DNA of 64,000 nt from Capsicum annuum. Taxonomy: Eukaryota; Streptophyta; Magnoliopsida; Solanales; Solanaceae. The translations under genes were made by a program, and so were the position numbers. Under the pieces are notes generated by a model that saw only the letters and a list, made by a program, of their open reading frames with translations, did no database searches and was not told the DNA's origin. Below, one piece after another: positions 44,285-56,135 of this stretch. Within the stretch, counting starts at the first letter, position 1. Every line of letters starts with the position of its first letter. The stretch lies in the NCBI RefSeq assembly GCF_002878395.1, contig NC_061118.1:133006669-133070668 (forward strand), in the 5' to 3' direction.

Positions 44285-45867
44285 TAATGTCGTCCAAAAA
44301 TTAACCTCCAAAGAAGTGTGCTACGATCGATGCCAAATATAGTAACCCAAACTAGGTTGGTTTCAAACACACAGGGAAAATATTGTCCAGTCTCTTAAAC
44401 TTGACAAGATCCACGAGAAGTGCGGAAAAGTAAATGGGGGAAATTGGAAATCAACAATATGTAGTAACCAAACTTGAATTCTTGGGTTTGTAAAGAATAG
44501 AAGATGAACGCTAGGACTGCGTTCCTCGTGGCTTCTAAACTCCGCAAACTTCTCGTGTTCAACTCACCTATTCTCTTGCTCTACATGCAAAGTTGACAAG
44601 CTATGTATTATCAACCATTTTGTGAACGTGTTGATAAATCTCACCCTTTACCATATGAGTCTCAGGGCATTGCCTTATTGCTCCTTGTTTATAAGCTCAG
44701 TTCAACTTTTACCTTTTGAGTTTTAAGTTGATCAAATGAGATGGAAGAATTATACGATGGATGTAAATCTCAAATTACTGTCATAACCCCTTTCCCTAAT
44801 ATCAAACTGCCTTGTGAGGACATTATCGAATACAATCAATCCTCAAGCTTCTGTAGTAGCTCTGAGGTCAATTAATATAAAGAAGATTAATATACATGCA
44901 ACCACAAGGCAATGGATGAATCTTCCACTTCCTTTACATAGTTAATACACCATGGTTCTCACAACCTTAGTCAAGGAAATTAGCTGCTCATGTTCATGCA
45001 AAAATCCATGATAATTGATAAATAACACATGTAATTAGTTGCACAAGAATAAGAGAAAGAAAATCCAAAGTCTTCAATTGAATAAAAAACTAAAATCTCA
45101 AGAACAAAAATCTCAATAAGCAAAGTAATAAAAGTATGTAATAGTGCGTAACCTAATAAAGGAATAACCCTAAGGTATTTATAGTATCTCAAAATAACCC
45201 AAAAATCCTAATTAAAATGGAATAGTAAAATATGTCGGCACAAGGTACGACTCGTGTAGTCCATTCGTAAGGTCTTATGAGTCGTACAGAGCTTTTCATA
45301 TGTAATCCAGTCACTGATCTTTCAAGGATTTAGGTTTCTATTGTATTTATGACTTATCCTCACGAGTCGTACTTGACCATAGACTTGTGATCATTACTCG
45401 TCACCATATGGGCCTTAATCTTTTAATTCTCTTGACACTAGTCAGCTTACGATTGGTCACTACGAGTCGTCATCAGACTTATGACTTGTCTCTTTCTGTG
45501 ACGTCACTTCTTTAGTTTGTGTTCTCTTTACGATTGCTTGCCATGACCCATATCGACATCTTACGGGCTGTACTCCCCAGTCATATACACTCTTCACTTA
45601 ACTTTCCCACTTGAATTTTATTGTTGTTATGATTACGACTACACCTACAAATCATATGATGTGTTGACGACTTATTCTCTGACTCGTAGGAAGTACAGAC
45701 TTCCTTTTTTTCAAGAGTTTTTTCTTCCAATTTCGTTCCAAGACCATTGCTTACTTTTTTCACCTACAACAACCACAAAACCACATTATATCTACTGAAA
45801 TACCCTAAGTCCAAGCATAAATCCTTTGTTTTAAGCATCGAAAGTGTTATGTTTCCATGATGCATCA
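44285..45867 (-). repeat. Element E 3' LTR
   Basis: 1583 bp, paired with 53482-55088. The block AACCCAAACTAGGTTGG (44344) matches AACCCAAACCAGGTTGG (53538), and both end GCATCA on the plus strand. The region 45240-45700 has six or more tacgactc/gagtcgta motifs. Confidence 0.92.
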
Positions 45868-48000
45868 AAACCCTCAACTTAGAAAGTTTGCGTGTCCTGA
45901 GGCAAACAAAAATCAAAACTCTAACATAGCAGCGATGCTTAAATAGGAAGATCCAAAGATACCTATGAAAGAGATTTTCAGTTCAGTTTTCAACATTTTT
46001 ATTCCCCTTCCTAGTTTTAGCTTTTTAAGAATCCAACTGTGTATATCGATTTGGTAAACAGAGAAACATAAAGAAATCCAATGATGGAATTATATTAGTA
46101 ACAAAAAACTAGGCATACACACAATTCACATTAACCAAATAGTCTAACAACTTAATAATATAACCCTTGTACGCTTATAATCAAAAGAAGTTCCATTCAC
46201 TCAGTTTAGATCACCAATAATTGTTCAGGGACATTTTCAAATAGCGCTTTCGCTCACAAAGAAGTATCAATCGCTATATACAGAATACCATAGGCTTTCC
46301 TATATGCTCTTTTCTTGGGTTTTTGAACAGTCGAGATAGGATCATTGAAGGACTTCATTTACCTTGTAACATAGGTTTGGGGCTGGTATTTTCTATTTTT
46401 GAGATTTTTTCAATGACTATGCCTCCTTGACACTATGCTTTCTTTGGGGTGCTTTTATTTTCCATTTTTCTTCCTTTTATTTAAGCACTTATGTCTCTTT
46501 TTTTGCAAAGCATATTTATATTGGTCCAGGTGCAGTTTTCTTTTCTAACATTATATTTATTTTCTTTTTATTTTGTTGCAATTTTCACTTTTTTTCTTTT
46601 ATTATCTTTTATTTTCACCGCACCGTACTTCATTTTTCTTTTTACACGTCTTTCTTCATACTCATTTTCTCCCTACGCACCGCTATAATAGATACCCTCA
46701 ACTTAGGTGATTTTCCTAAGTTGAGGTGCGTAGTATCCAAGGAGGACTAGGGCCAAAACAGGTTCATTATAAGTGAAATGTGAAGGTGAAATTGATGTAA
46801 TCAACAAAAATGGGTCAATTAGGCTCAACTATTTGGATCAAGGGATTCATATCGCATTTGGTTAGGCATTAAGGCTCGGGTGGAATCAAAACAAGAATGG
46901 CCTATAATCATATCATACTCGACTATCCTGAATCCTAGGTAAGAGCAACCAAGCAAGTTCTAGATTCCAACACACCGAGAACTAAGTAATGCCTCACCCA
47001 CATTCACAAAGGGTCATACTACTAGGTACTACATATCCAGTTATGCAATTATTTGCCATAGTTGTTCTATCCTTAATTATTATGCTATTATCTGATTCAC
47101 AGTCGTCTCTCACATATACATACATCACGTAATAACCAAAATTTTTGGAGGGGCATCAATTTTTTAGCATAATTCTTCAAAACAAAAACTAATTCAACAT
47201 ATTCATTTTAAACCATAACATAATCATTTAAAACCACAACTATTGCCACAAGTAAAAATTTCCTTCCTATTTATACAATCATACCACACAAACAACACAA
47301 ATAAAAACAAAACATGTCGGTTCTCAGTCTTTTCAAATTATAGCCATGGGTTTTAAAACACAGAAAGTGTAACCCGAGGCAACCTTAGTACAACCCCACA
47401 CCAATAAAATCCTATGCACTGTCCCCTGTGTATCTATCAATTTAATAAAAGGGAGGAGGACATATCTATGTGCTCAAGGTGCCAACTCATGCGGCATTAT
47501 CACATGGGCCCTCAGATTCGGTCCTACCATCTTCAACAGTAGTACCATCAGTTGCTAGGACTGTCTCCAAAATAGTAGCATCGATTGTGGATGGTGTGTT
47601 CATTGGTACGTTAGATTTCAGGGCAACATCATTACCTCCCTCAAGCATCATCACTTGATGATTTTGATCTAATGGCTCCAGCTACCATCTCTCGAACCCT
47701 CACCCACCAGTCCCTCCCACTTCGGATGCTATCTTTCTTTGCCTTCTTCAGATTTTCCTTTTCGGTGCTGCGATAATTTATTTTCTTTATCTCTTATCTT
47801 TCTCCCTCCCATAGGAATGCTCTTGATGTTTTCAACTTCTATCTCAGGCTCAATCTCTATAATCACAAGTTATAGTACAAATAGCATGTCATATAGCTCA
47901 TTAATAAGTTTCTTGATCTCAACCACATTAGATTTTACCTTCCCAAGGTTAGGGGTTTGGCCACTAGCCAACTGATGATTCATCCTCTACTCAAATGCAT
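45868..48000 (-). other. Element E 3' non-coding region with polypurine tract and hairpin
   Basis: Over 2 kb with no convincing gene. It has a T-rich tract at about 46440-46680 (purine-rich on E's sense strand) and a perfect hairpin at 46697-46725. Plus-strand open frames at 46427-46750 and 46491-46688 are by-products of the T-rich tract. Minus-strand sequence at 47400-47950 is Ser/Thr/Glu-rich and could be the decayed C-terminal tail of pol. Confidence 0.55.
46697..46725. other. Perfect 11-bp stem, 7-base loop
   Basis: CTCAACTTAGG, loop TGATTTT, CCTAAGTTGAG. Element C has a decayed version at 22034-22060 in the same relative place. Confidence 0.9.
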
Positions 48001-49000
48001 CCAATTTACCTGGTCACCTTTATCAAATATCCTTTTCTCAATTTTGCAATCATGATACAACTTCTCTTTTCTTTGTAAAGTCCAGAACTGTCATAAGACT
48101 AGAGTCGGAATTCATCCAACTCATTCATCTTGTTCATCCTTGACTTTGCCGCATCTTGCCACTCAAAATTCAGCTTCTTCAATGCCATAGTTCTTTGTGC
48201 TCAAGTTCAATAGGCAAGTGACATGCTTAACCATACACCAACTGATAAGGAGAAGCACCTATGGGAGTTATGAAAGTTGTGCTGTAAGCCCATAATGCAT
48301 TGTCTAGCTTTCTTGACCAGTCAATCCTATTAGCATTAACAGTCTTCGCCAAAATGAACTTGATTTCTCTGATGAACACCTCGACCTATCCACTAGTTTG
48401 TTGATGTTAAAGTGTTGACACCTTTTTCTTTACTCCATACTTTTCAAGTAGACTTTTAAATAGACGATTACAAAAAAATGACCCACCATCACTAATGATT
48501 TCACATGGCATGCCAAATCAAGAGAAGATACATTTCTTCAAAATGCTGTGACACTTCTTCCTTCATTATTGGGGAGCGCAGCTGCTTCCACCCATTTAGA
48601 AACATAATCCACTACCACAAGAATATATTTCATACAAAAAGAGATCACAAACGATCCAATGAAATCCACACCCCATACACCAAATATTCTAATTCTAAAA
48701 TAGGATTCATAGAAAGTTCATGGCACCTAGAGATGTTACCTTGATGTTGACATTGAAAACAAGCTGAAGCATAATCACGATCATCCTTGTAAATTATTGG
48801 CCAGTAGTACCTACAATGCAAGATTTTATGGGTTGTTTGGGTTCCTCCATGGTGACCCCTAACTGGTGAAGCATGGCAGGCCTCAAGGATGTTCATCATC
48901 TCCACTTTAAGAATACATCTATGAATAACCCCATCCACACAGATTTGGAATAAATAAGGTTCATCCCAAAAAATTTTCTTACCTCATGCATAAATTCCTT
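48000..49000 (-). pseudogene. Element E: integrase remnant
   Basis: The N-terminal zinc finger is open at 48645-48938: ILEACHASPVRGHHGGTQT, then KILHCRYYWPIIYKDDRDY and ACFQCQHQG, so His-His-Cys-Cys is complete. The catalytic core follows to about 48400 with stops (YGVWISLDRL, where the first catalytic Asp is a Ser context). The C-terminal part at 48150-48250 (NELDEF, SSGLYKEK) is typical of Athila/Tat integrases. Confidence 0.75.
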
Positions 49001-49147
49001 TCTCTGCCGGAAAAAAAGATCATCTGGGACTAGATTACCTACTAGATAATTTGCATAGTTAGCAAACTATTGGATTATATCTTGAGAAGCAACCAATATC
49101 TACTCATATAGAAAACTATCATCAATCTTGAGTCCATCTTTAACTTT

Positions 49148-49600
49148 CTATATAGTTTCTTCCTCAAGTCTAGACAAATGATCTGTAACTTGATTTTTAG
49201 TACCTTTTCTATCCTTGACCTTAAAATCAAATTCTTGCAGCAAGAGAATCCACCTAATTAGTATAGGATTTGCATTTTTTTTTGCCATTAAGTACCTTAA
49301 TGTTGTATGATAAGTGTTTACAATTACCTTTTTCCCAATCAAATAAGACCAAAGTTTCTCTAATGCAAAAACCACTACCAACAACTCTTGTTCAATAACT
49401 AAGTAGTTATTTTGAGTAGGGTTTAGTGCCTTGCTGGCATAGTACATGGGATGCAGGATCTGGTTTTTTTGTTGGCCTAGTACAACACCTAAGGCCACTC
49501 CACTTGTGTTGCACGTAATCTCAAATGGCAAGGACCAATCAGGGGAGACGATGATAGGAGTTGTCATCAACTTCTCTTTCAGACATTCAAAAGCCTTCAA
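49148..49600 (-). pseudogene. Element E: RNase H, longest open piece of the window
   Basis: 150 codons open. It reads [20 protein letters not shown], then [53 protein letters not shown] and [20 protein letters not shown]. Family RNase H has Asp in the CDASG and TDH positions. Here they are Asn (CNTSG) and Tyr/His context, so two metal-binding residues are lost although the frame is open. The VTDHLSR end keeps its Asp. Confidence 0.85.
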
Positions 49601-50540
49601 GTGAGTTCATTAAAATCAACTTTACCTCTTTCTCAAGAAGCCAACAGAGAGGATTGGCAATCTTGGAGAAATCCTTGATGAATCACCTGTAGAACCCAAC
49701 ATTTCCTAAAAAGCCCCAAATACCCTTCACAGAAATTGGTGTAGGTAATTTCTCGATCACTTCAACCTTAGCTCTATCTACCTCTATACCCCTTTTGAAA
49801 TCTTATGCCCAAGCACAATACCTTCTTTAACCATGAAATGGAAATTTTATCAATTAAGAACCAAGTTGCATTCCTCACATCTTCATAGAGTATTTTCTAA
49901 GTGAACTGGGCAGTCCTTAAAAAAATCACCAATTACTAAAAAATTATCCATGAATACTTTGATAGTGTCTTCTACCATGTCAAAGAAGATTGATATCATA
50001 CATTTTTTAAATGTGGCTGGAGCATTACATAACCTGACTGTCATACATATAAGTACAAAGGTCCTATAAGGACAAGTGAAGGTTGTCTTCTCTTGGTCTT
50101 TGGGTGCAATAGTGATTTGGTTGTAGCCCGAATACCATCCAAAAAATAGTACCACCTTCTTCCCATAAGACTATCAAGCATGGGTCTATAAGGTTAGGGG
50201 AAAATGGTCTTTCTGAGTCCATGCATTCAGTTTCCTATAAGCCATACACACTCTCTATTCTATGACTGGTTTCTTTGGCCCTAGCTCATTCTTCTCATTA
50301 GGCACAATAGTATTACTACCTTTCTTCGAAACACATTGTACTGGACTAACCCACTTTCTATCAGCAATGGGATACGCTAAACCAATATCTAGCCACTTGA
50401 TTATCTCTTTATTTACCACCTTCTCTATAGGAGAATTAAGTCGATGCTGATGTTTTATACTTGGAATACAATCTAGTTCAAGTTGGATTTTATGAGTACA
50501 AAGACCAGGCGGGATACCCATAATATCTATATTGGACTAT
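49601..50540 (-). pseudogene. Element E: reverse transcriptase remnant
   Basis: Two open pieces: 50255-50521 (the start, IEKVVNKEIIKWLDIGLAYP, WVSPVQCVSKKG, then a stretch with the NEKNELGPKKPVIE end) and 49883-50155 (FFGWYSGYNQITIAPKDQEK, TTFTCPYRTF, APATFKKCM). The catalytic box reads VFMDNF: the second Asp is Asn. Stops and a frameshift near 50160-50250 divide the two. RT thumb lies at 49601-49880 with stops. Confidence 0.82.
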
Positions 50541-51099
50541 CTAATAGTACTCTTGAATCTCTGTAGCACTGATAATAAAGCTTCCACTTTTATCTACCTT
50601 AAGTTAGTTACTATGATTACCAACAAAGTATTGTCAACCCCCAAAAATGCATATGACAAATTAGGAGGGAGGTCCTTCAACTCTAAGATGGGTGGTTCCT
50701 TAATAGATGGGTGAGCAGGTGGAGTGGTTCTATTTTTCAAATCCAAAGCATGCTTATTGGTGAAAAATTATAAAAACCACTCCCATATAGAACACATACC
50801 ATCTTATCATAGTCTTCTATACAATCACTGTCGAAGTTCATAATCACTGTATCTAAGGCTTTAACACCCAATCTTTCTTTAATAGGAACAACCTCAGAAG
50901 TATTCTCCTAATTAGTTACCGTATCAAGATCATGGAATGAGATTTTCTCATTCTCAAAAACATCAATCACAGACATGACTCTACACTCATTCGGTTGTTG
51001 TATGGACTGACATACATTAAATGTCACCTTCTCATTATTGAGTCTGAACATCAGATGTCCTAACTCCATGTCAATCAATGTCCTTCATATAGCTAGGAA

Positions 51100-51640
51100 T
51101 GGCCTGCCTAAGATAATCAAAACTTGAAAGTCTACTTCCCAATCCAGTATCACAAAATAAGTAGGAAAAATAAAAGAAGCCACCTTTACCAATATATCAT
51201 AGAGAATACCAACTGGTTTTTTCACTATTTAGCCTTCTATCACTATTATTATAGATATGGGTTTGGGTACCCCTAATCCCAACTTCTTAAATATTACTAG
51301 TTGCATAAGATTGGTGCTAGCACCTAGATCATATAGTGCATAAGAAAAGTTAAAAGATCCAATAGTGCAAGGAATGGTGATTACACCAAGATCCTCTTTC
51401 TTTTCTACCAGCAATCTAGTAGCAAAAACACTGTAGTGATAAATGTTGGCAGTTGGCTCATAGCAGACTGTCCATTTCTTGGTGACTAAATCCTTCATGA
51501 ACTTTGCATAGACAGACATTTGTTCCAATGCCTCTACAAGTGGAATGTTAATAAATATTTCTTTTAACATAGATAGAAACTTCTGGTACTTAACCTCTTC
51601 TTACTTCTTTTTCAATCTCTAAGGAAAAAAAGGGCTAGGT
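51100..51640 (-). pseudogene. Element E: protease remnant
   Basis: Open at 51229-51570. The retropepsin active site reads ALYDLGASTNLM, with the catalytic Asp and Gly-Ala-Ser kept, as in Athila/Tat elements. Upstream is the gag-protease boundary with a basic KKWTVCYE segment. A hydrophobic SIIIVIEG end follows, with a stop soon after. Confidence 0.75.
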
Positions 51641-53379
51641 CTTGGAATAGTCATTAACACAGGCTCCTCGATCTCATCCTTACTTTTGTTTTGCTCATTA
51701 CTCTTATCAATATCAACATAATCATCTTTATTAGCTGGATCAATCAAGGTAGGTGCAGACGGGTTGATAGTGGTTTTACCACTTTGAGTGGTAAATGACT
51801 ATCATTATTTATGTTCTATGGAATATTACTAGGAAGAGTACCAGGCTGTCTTTCATTCAATATGGCCGACATCTAGCCATACTACTGCTCCAGTTATTTG
51901 ATTGTGGTAGCATGTAACTCAATTTTTTTATGACGACACTCTTGACTTTCTTGGCCTTCGACTAATTTTGATAATATTGCCTCTATCATAGACTCAGAAT
52001 CCTAGATACTTGGTGGTACATATTTATCACTCTTCTCTTTGTAATCATCTTTACATCTCCAATCACTATCTCAGGGTCTACACATGTCTTTATATCTATC
52101 ACTGTAATAGTTTAGACCTTGATCTCGTGTCTTGGGGCTCAAAAATCCACCACCGACCATTAAGATACTTTTATTCCTCTTCAGACTCAATATCGTAAGT
52201 TTTAGAAGTAAAAATCTTCCCCCCTACTACACTTACTTTCTCAACACTCATTGTTGCAAATTATTTTGTAAAAAGTCCAATGTCTGTTCAGAGCTAGGAA
52301 AACTCTTGTGCTAAAAAATCATGAACAGATCCATAATCATTAGCTACTCTAATAGCATATGTACTTGCATTATGCTCAGCATCTCTAGTATGCCAACCTT
52401 GATTGGTCACCGAAATATCATTTAGCATCTCTTGCACAGTGTCCTACCAAAGATGATAAATGCACCTCCCAAAATAGTATTTCCCATTATTCTTGAACTG
52501 TGATCTATGGAAGATTTTCAACAGGTTGGATCTTGTGATTCTTTGATTAGGTACCATGATCATCTTCTTTTTGAACCTAAACCACGCCTCATAAATAGAT
52601 TCTACAAGTAGCTTTCTAAAATTGTAAATTCCATCATTCAACTATAGCATCCTTGTAGGAGGGAAGAACCTGTTCAAAAATTATCTATGCAACTCATTCC
52701 AAGTAGTGATTGAACCTCTCAAAAGTTCTCCTAGACATAGAGATACTTATCCAATTAGCAAAAATAGGAACAACCTTAACCTCAAAGCTTTTTGGTCTAC
52801 CCCCAAAATAGAGTAAGACGTACAAATCCCAGTAAAATTAGAAAGATGCATGCTTGCATCATCAATTTTTGATCTAAAAAATACACCCTTCAAGTCTAGA
52901 AATTGGATTATTACACAAGTAATGTCAAATTTAACATTAGGGAGTAGAGCATGAAGAATGATGGCTCTTATCTCAGTAAGTTCAGCATGTGCCATGTCCT
53001 CGTGTTCATCATATGGCTGAAGATACTGATATACTAGAATCATTAGAACTCTACCTCTTTGAACTCTATCCTAATGTTCGATGACTTGTCTTGGCTTAGG
53101 TAGCGTTGCTTGCTGGGGTAGCCTAGCCTCTTCAACTAACTATGCTTCCTCAGCTACTCTAGCTTCTTTAGCAGTTGTTGCCAGTAGTTGCTCAGTCTAT
53201 CTATTAGAAATATTCTATGGATCATTAGTTGGGGGATGAGAAATAATCTAAGGGTCTTGAACCCCAACAGGAACACCATCAAAAACTTATTCTGCTATTT
53301 TTTGCGGTGTTTAAATGATTCTTTCAGGCTCTGGATAAAAAAGGAGTAAGGTATTGCCTTTTCTCCTAGTGTTTGACAT
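51641..53379 (-). pseudogene. Element E: gag remnant
   Basis: ATG at 53377-53379 (minus) starts MSNTRRKGNTLL, 80 bases from the primer site. The capsid part is open at 52747-53043 (LPNVKFDITCVIIQFLDLKG, HLSNFTGICTSYSILGVDQK) and 52444-52641. Stops lie in ERII* and several later places. The 51641-52440 part is low-complexity and broken; I find no zinc knuckle. Confidence 0.7.
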
Positions 53380-53458
53380 ACATCGGTGTATTCCAAGTCA
53401 AGAACAATAAATAAAACTTGCAAACATCACCAACTTCAATCAATAATTTACACCATCT

Positions 53459-53476
53459 TCCCCAGTAACAACACCA
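53459..53476 (-). other. Element E primer binding site (tRNA-Asp type), five transitions
   Basis: Minus strand TGGTGTTGTTACTGGGGA. The tRNA-Asp-type site used by Athila/Ogre elements would be TGGCGCCGTTGCCGGGGA. The five differences are all C-to-T or G-to-A. It is five bases inside the 5' LTR. Confidence 0.8.
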
Positions 53477-53481
53477 AAATC

Positions 53482-55088
53482 TGATGTTGCCCAAAAACTA
53501 AACACCAAAGAAGTGTACTGTGGTTAATGCCAAATTTAGTAACCCAAACCAGGTTGGGGTTGAACCCATGGAGAAAATGTTGAACAGTCTCTTAAACTTG
53601 ACAAGATCCACGACCAGTATGAAAAAATATAGGGGAAATTGGAAATCAATAGTAAGTAGTAACCGAACTTGAATGCTTGGTTTGTAAATAGTAGAAGACA
53701 AACACTAGGACTGTATTCCCCCTGGATTCTTAACTTTGCAAACTTCTCATGCTCAACTCACCTATTCTCTTGCTTTGCATGCAATGTTGACAAGCTATGG
53801 ATTATCAACCGTCTTATGAATGTGTTGATAAGTCTTACCCCTTTTCTTATGATTCTTAGGGTGTCTCCTTATTGCTCCTTGTGTATAACCTTAGTTTAAA
53901 TTTCACCATTTGAGTCTCAAGTTGATCAGATGAGATGGTGGAATTATACGATGGATGTGAGTCCCAAATTAATGTTATAATCCCTTTTCCTAATCTTAAA
54001 ATCCCTTGTAAGGACATTCTCGAATACAAGAAATCTTTAAGCTTCTTCAGTAGCTCTGAGGTTAATTAATATAAAGAAGATTAACATACATACAACCACA
54101 ACACAATAGATGAATCACATATTTCCTTTACATAGTTAATCCACCAGGGTTCGCACAACCCTAGTAAAGGAAATTAGCTGCTTATGTTCATAAAACAATC
54201 CATGATAATCAATAAAGAACACATGTAATTAGTTACGCGAGAATGAGAAAAATAAAATTCGAAGTCTTAAACTAAATAAAAATTGAAAATCTCAAGAAAA
54301 AGAATCTCAATGAGCAAAGTAGTATAAGTAATGTAAAAGTATGTAATAGTGCATAGCGTAATAAAGGAATAACCCTAAGGTATTTATAGTATCTCAAAAT
54401 AACCCATTTATCCTAATTAAAATGGAATAGGAAAAGTATGTCCGCATAAGATATGACTCGCGTAGTCTACTCATAAAGTCTTTTTACGAGTCGTATAGTG
54501 ATTTTAGTATGTATTCTAGTGACTGATCTTTCAAGGATTTAGGTTTCTGTTGTCTTTACAACTAATCCTCACAATTCGTACCTTTACCATACAACTCGTG
54601 GTCTTCTCTCGTCACCACTCGAGCCTTAATCTTATAGTGATTTAGACAATTGTTAGCTTATAACTGGTCACTTGGAGTCATCATCAGACTTGAGACTGCT
54701 CTCATTCCATGACTTTACCTCTGAATGGGTTCTTGAGTTTCTGTTTTCTTTATAGTTGCTTGTCATAAACCATATCAATATATTATGGATTGTACTCCCC
54801 AATCGTATCCAATCTTTACTTAACTTCCATGATTGACTTTTGTTACTGTTGTGCTTACGACTACACCTACGAGTCATATGATGTGTTGATGACTTGTGCT
54901 CTGACTTGTAGGATTTATAGACTTCATCTTTGTCTAGGTCTTTTTCTTCCAATATCATTCCAAGACCATTACTTACCTGTTTCACCTACAACAACCACAA
55001 AACCACATTATATCTACCAAAATAACCTAAGTCCAACCATAAATTCTTTATTTTAAGCATCAAAGTATCGTGTTACCACAACGCATCA
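53482..55088 (-). repeat. Element E 5' LTR
   Basis: 1607 bp with intact TG...CA tips. Pairs with 44285-45867. The tacgactc-type motifs lie in 54450-54930, more decayed than in the 3' LTR. Confidence 0.92.
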
Positions 55089-55093
55089 GAGAA

Positions 55094-55375
55094 CTCCTAT
55101 GGAGACATACTAGGGTGGATAAAAACCTTATCCAAAAGATCTTTCAATTACTCCTTAAGTTTCTTCAACTCAGCTAGAGCCATCTCACAAGGAGGGATAA
55201 AAATAGGATGAGTGTTTGGAAGAATATCAATCCCAAAATCAATTTCCCTATTGGGAGGAATACCAGGAAGATCATCAGGGAACACCTCTAGAAATTCACA
55301 GACCACAGGGACAGTCTGCAAAGAAGGAACTTCAGGTCTAGAATCCTTAACATGAACCATAAGTGTCAAGAAGAC
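55094..55375 (-). pseudogene. Element D: RT start and linker
   Basis: Open at 55148-55381: VHVKDSRPEVPSLQTVPVVC, EFLEVFPDDLPGIPPNREID and FGIDILPNTHPIFIPPCEM, the linker before RT. Then ELKKLKE, stops, and KVFIHPSMSP up to the element E junction at 55093. It continues at 44284. Confidence 0.82.
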
Positions 55376-55740
55376 CCACACAACTAATAACAGATTTATT
55401 AATTAAGAAAATACAACTGAAGAATGATAAATAAAGTGTTTGTAATGCATTAACTGAAGACAATAAATAACAACTGACTTAATTTTTATATTCTAGAACC
55501 TTTAGTAAGTACAAAAATCCAGGTGGATGGTCTTTTTTAAAACAAAAATTTCATTGCCGAAAGCTAGTTCCTTTTCCCACTTTACGTTTAACCTAGCAAC
55601 TCAACCATCAAGATACTAAGCCAACTCTGACAACGCTCATCTTCCCTCTTCAACGGTCACCTTTAATATTTAACGCTCACCTTCACGCTCTACCCCGACT
55701 GACCGGCAGCTTCTGACGTTGGCGACGGCGTCGATTAAGC
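55376..55740. other. Unexplained CpG-rich insert inside element D
   Basis: About 365 bases interrupt D between the protease end (reading breaks near 55745) and the linker that resumes near 55375. Compared with F (26221-26330), about 100 bases of D are also missing. The part 55631-55740 is GC-rich with 11 CpG sites in about 110 bases, unlike anything around it; the left part is AT-rich. I see no terminal inverted repeats, no clear target duplication and no recognisable protein. Confidence 0.6.
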
Positions 55741-55745
55741 TGGAA

Positions 55746-56135
55746 AAGGTAAGGTTGAACCTCTCATAGGTACTAGGTAACTACCTCCCATTCAATCACT
55801 GACTCATTAGGAAAGTTGAAATTGACCCTTCGAGTCCAAAAATCAAGAGATGCATAACACGAATGCATCCAATCTATCCCCAAAATCACATCAAAGTCTA
55901 ATATATCCAACTCTATTAGATCCACTAAGGTCTCCCTACCACCGACAGAAATCACACAATCCCTATAGATATTTCTATCCATAATGGAGTCACCTACTGT
56001 GGTAGTTACAAAGAAAGGATTTGTAATAAACTCAGAATCAAAACCAAAATGAATAGCCACATAACGGGTCTCATAAGAGAGGGTAGACCTAGAATCAAGT
56101 AAACAATATATATCATGAGAGAAAAGTTTTATCAT
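55746..56135 (-). pseudogene. Element D: protease
   Basis: 120 codons open on the minus strand from 56135. The active site reads LLDSRSTLS: Asp-Ser kept, the Gly changed to Arg. Then FITNPFFVTTTVGDSIMDR, GGRETLVDLIELDILDFDVI and GIDWMHSCYASLDF. It ends at EWEVVT with a stop, just before the insert at 55376-55740. Confidence 0.82.

Larger units (their letters stand above)
44285..55088 (-). mobile_element. Element E: complete but dead Athila-like gypsy element nested in element D's RT
   Basis: 10,804 bp: 3' LTR 44285-45867, long non-coding 3' region, integrase, RNase H, RT, protease, gag, Asp-type primer site, 5' LTR 53482-55088. Target duplication gagca (44280-44284) and gagaa (55089-55093), one mismatch. 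Removing E joins the D reading frame: minus-strand D reads SMSP then the duplication, and continues as APVHFICNKN on the other side. The primer site and large spacer before the 3' LTR fit the Athila/Tat branch. Confidence 0.9.
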
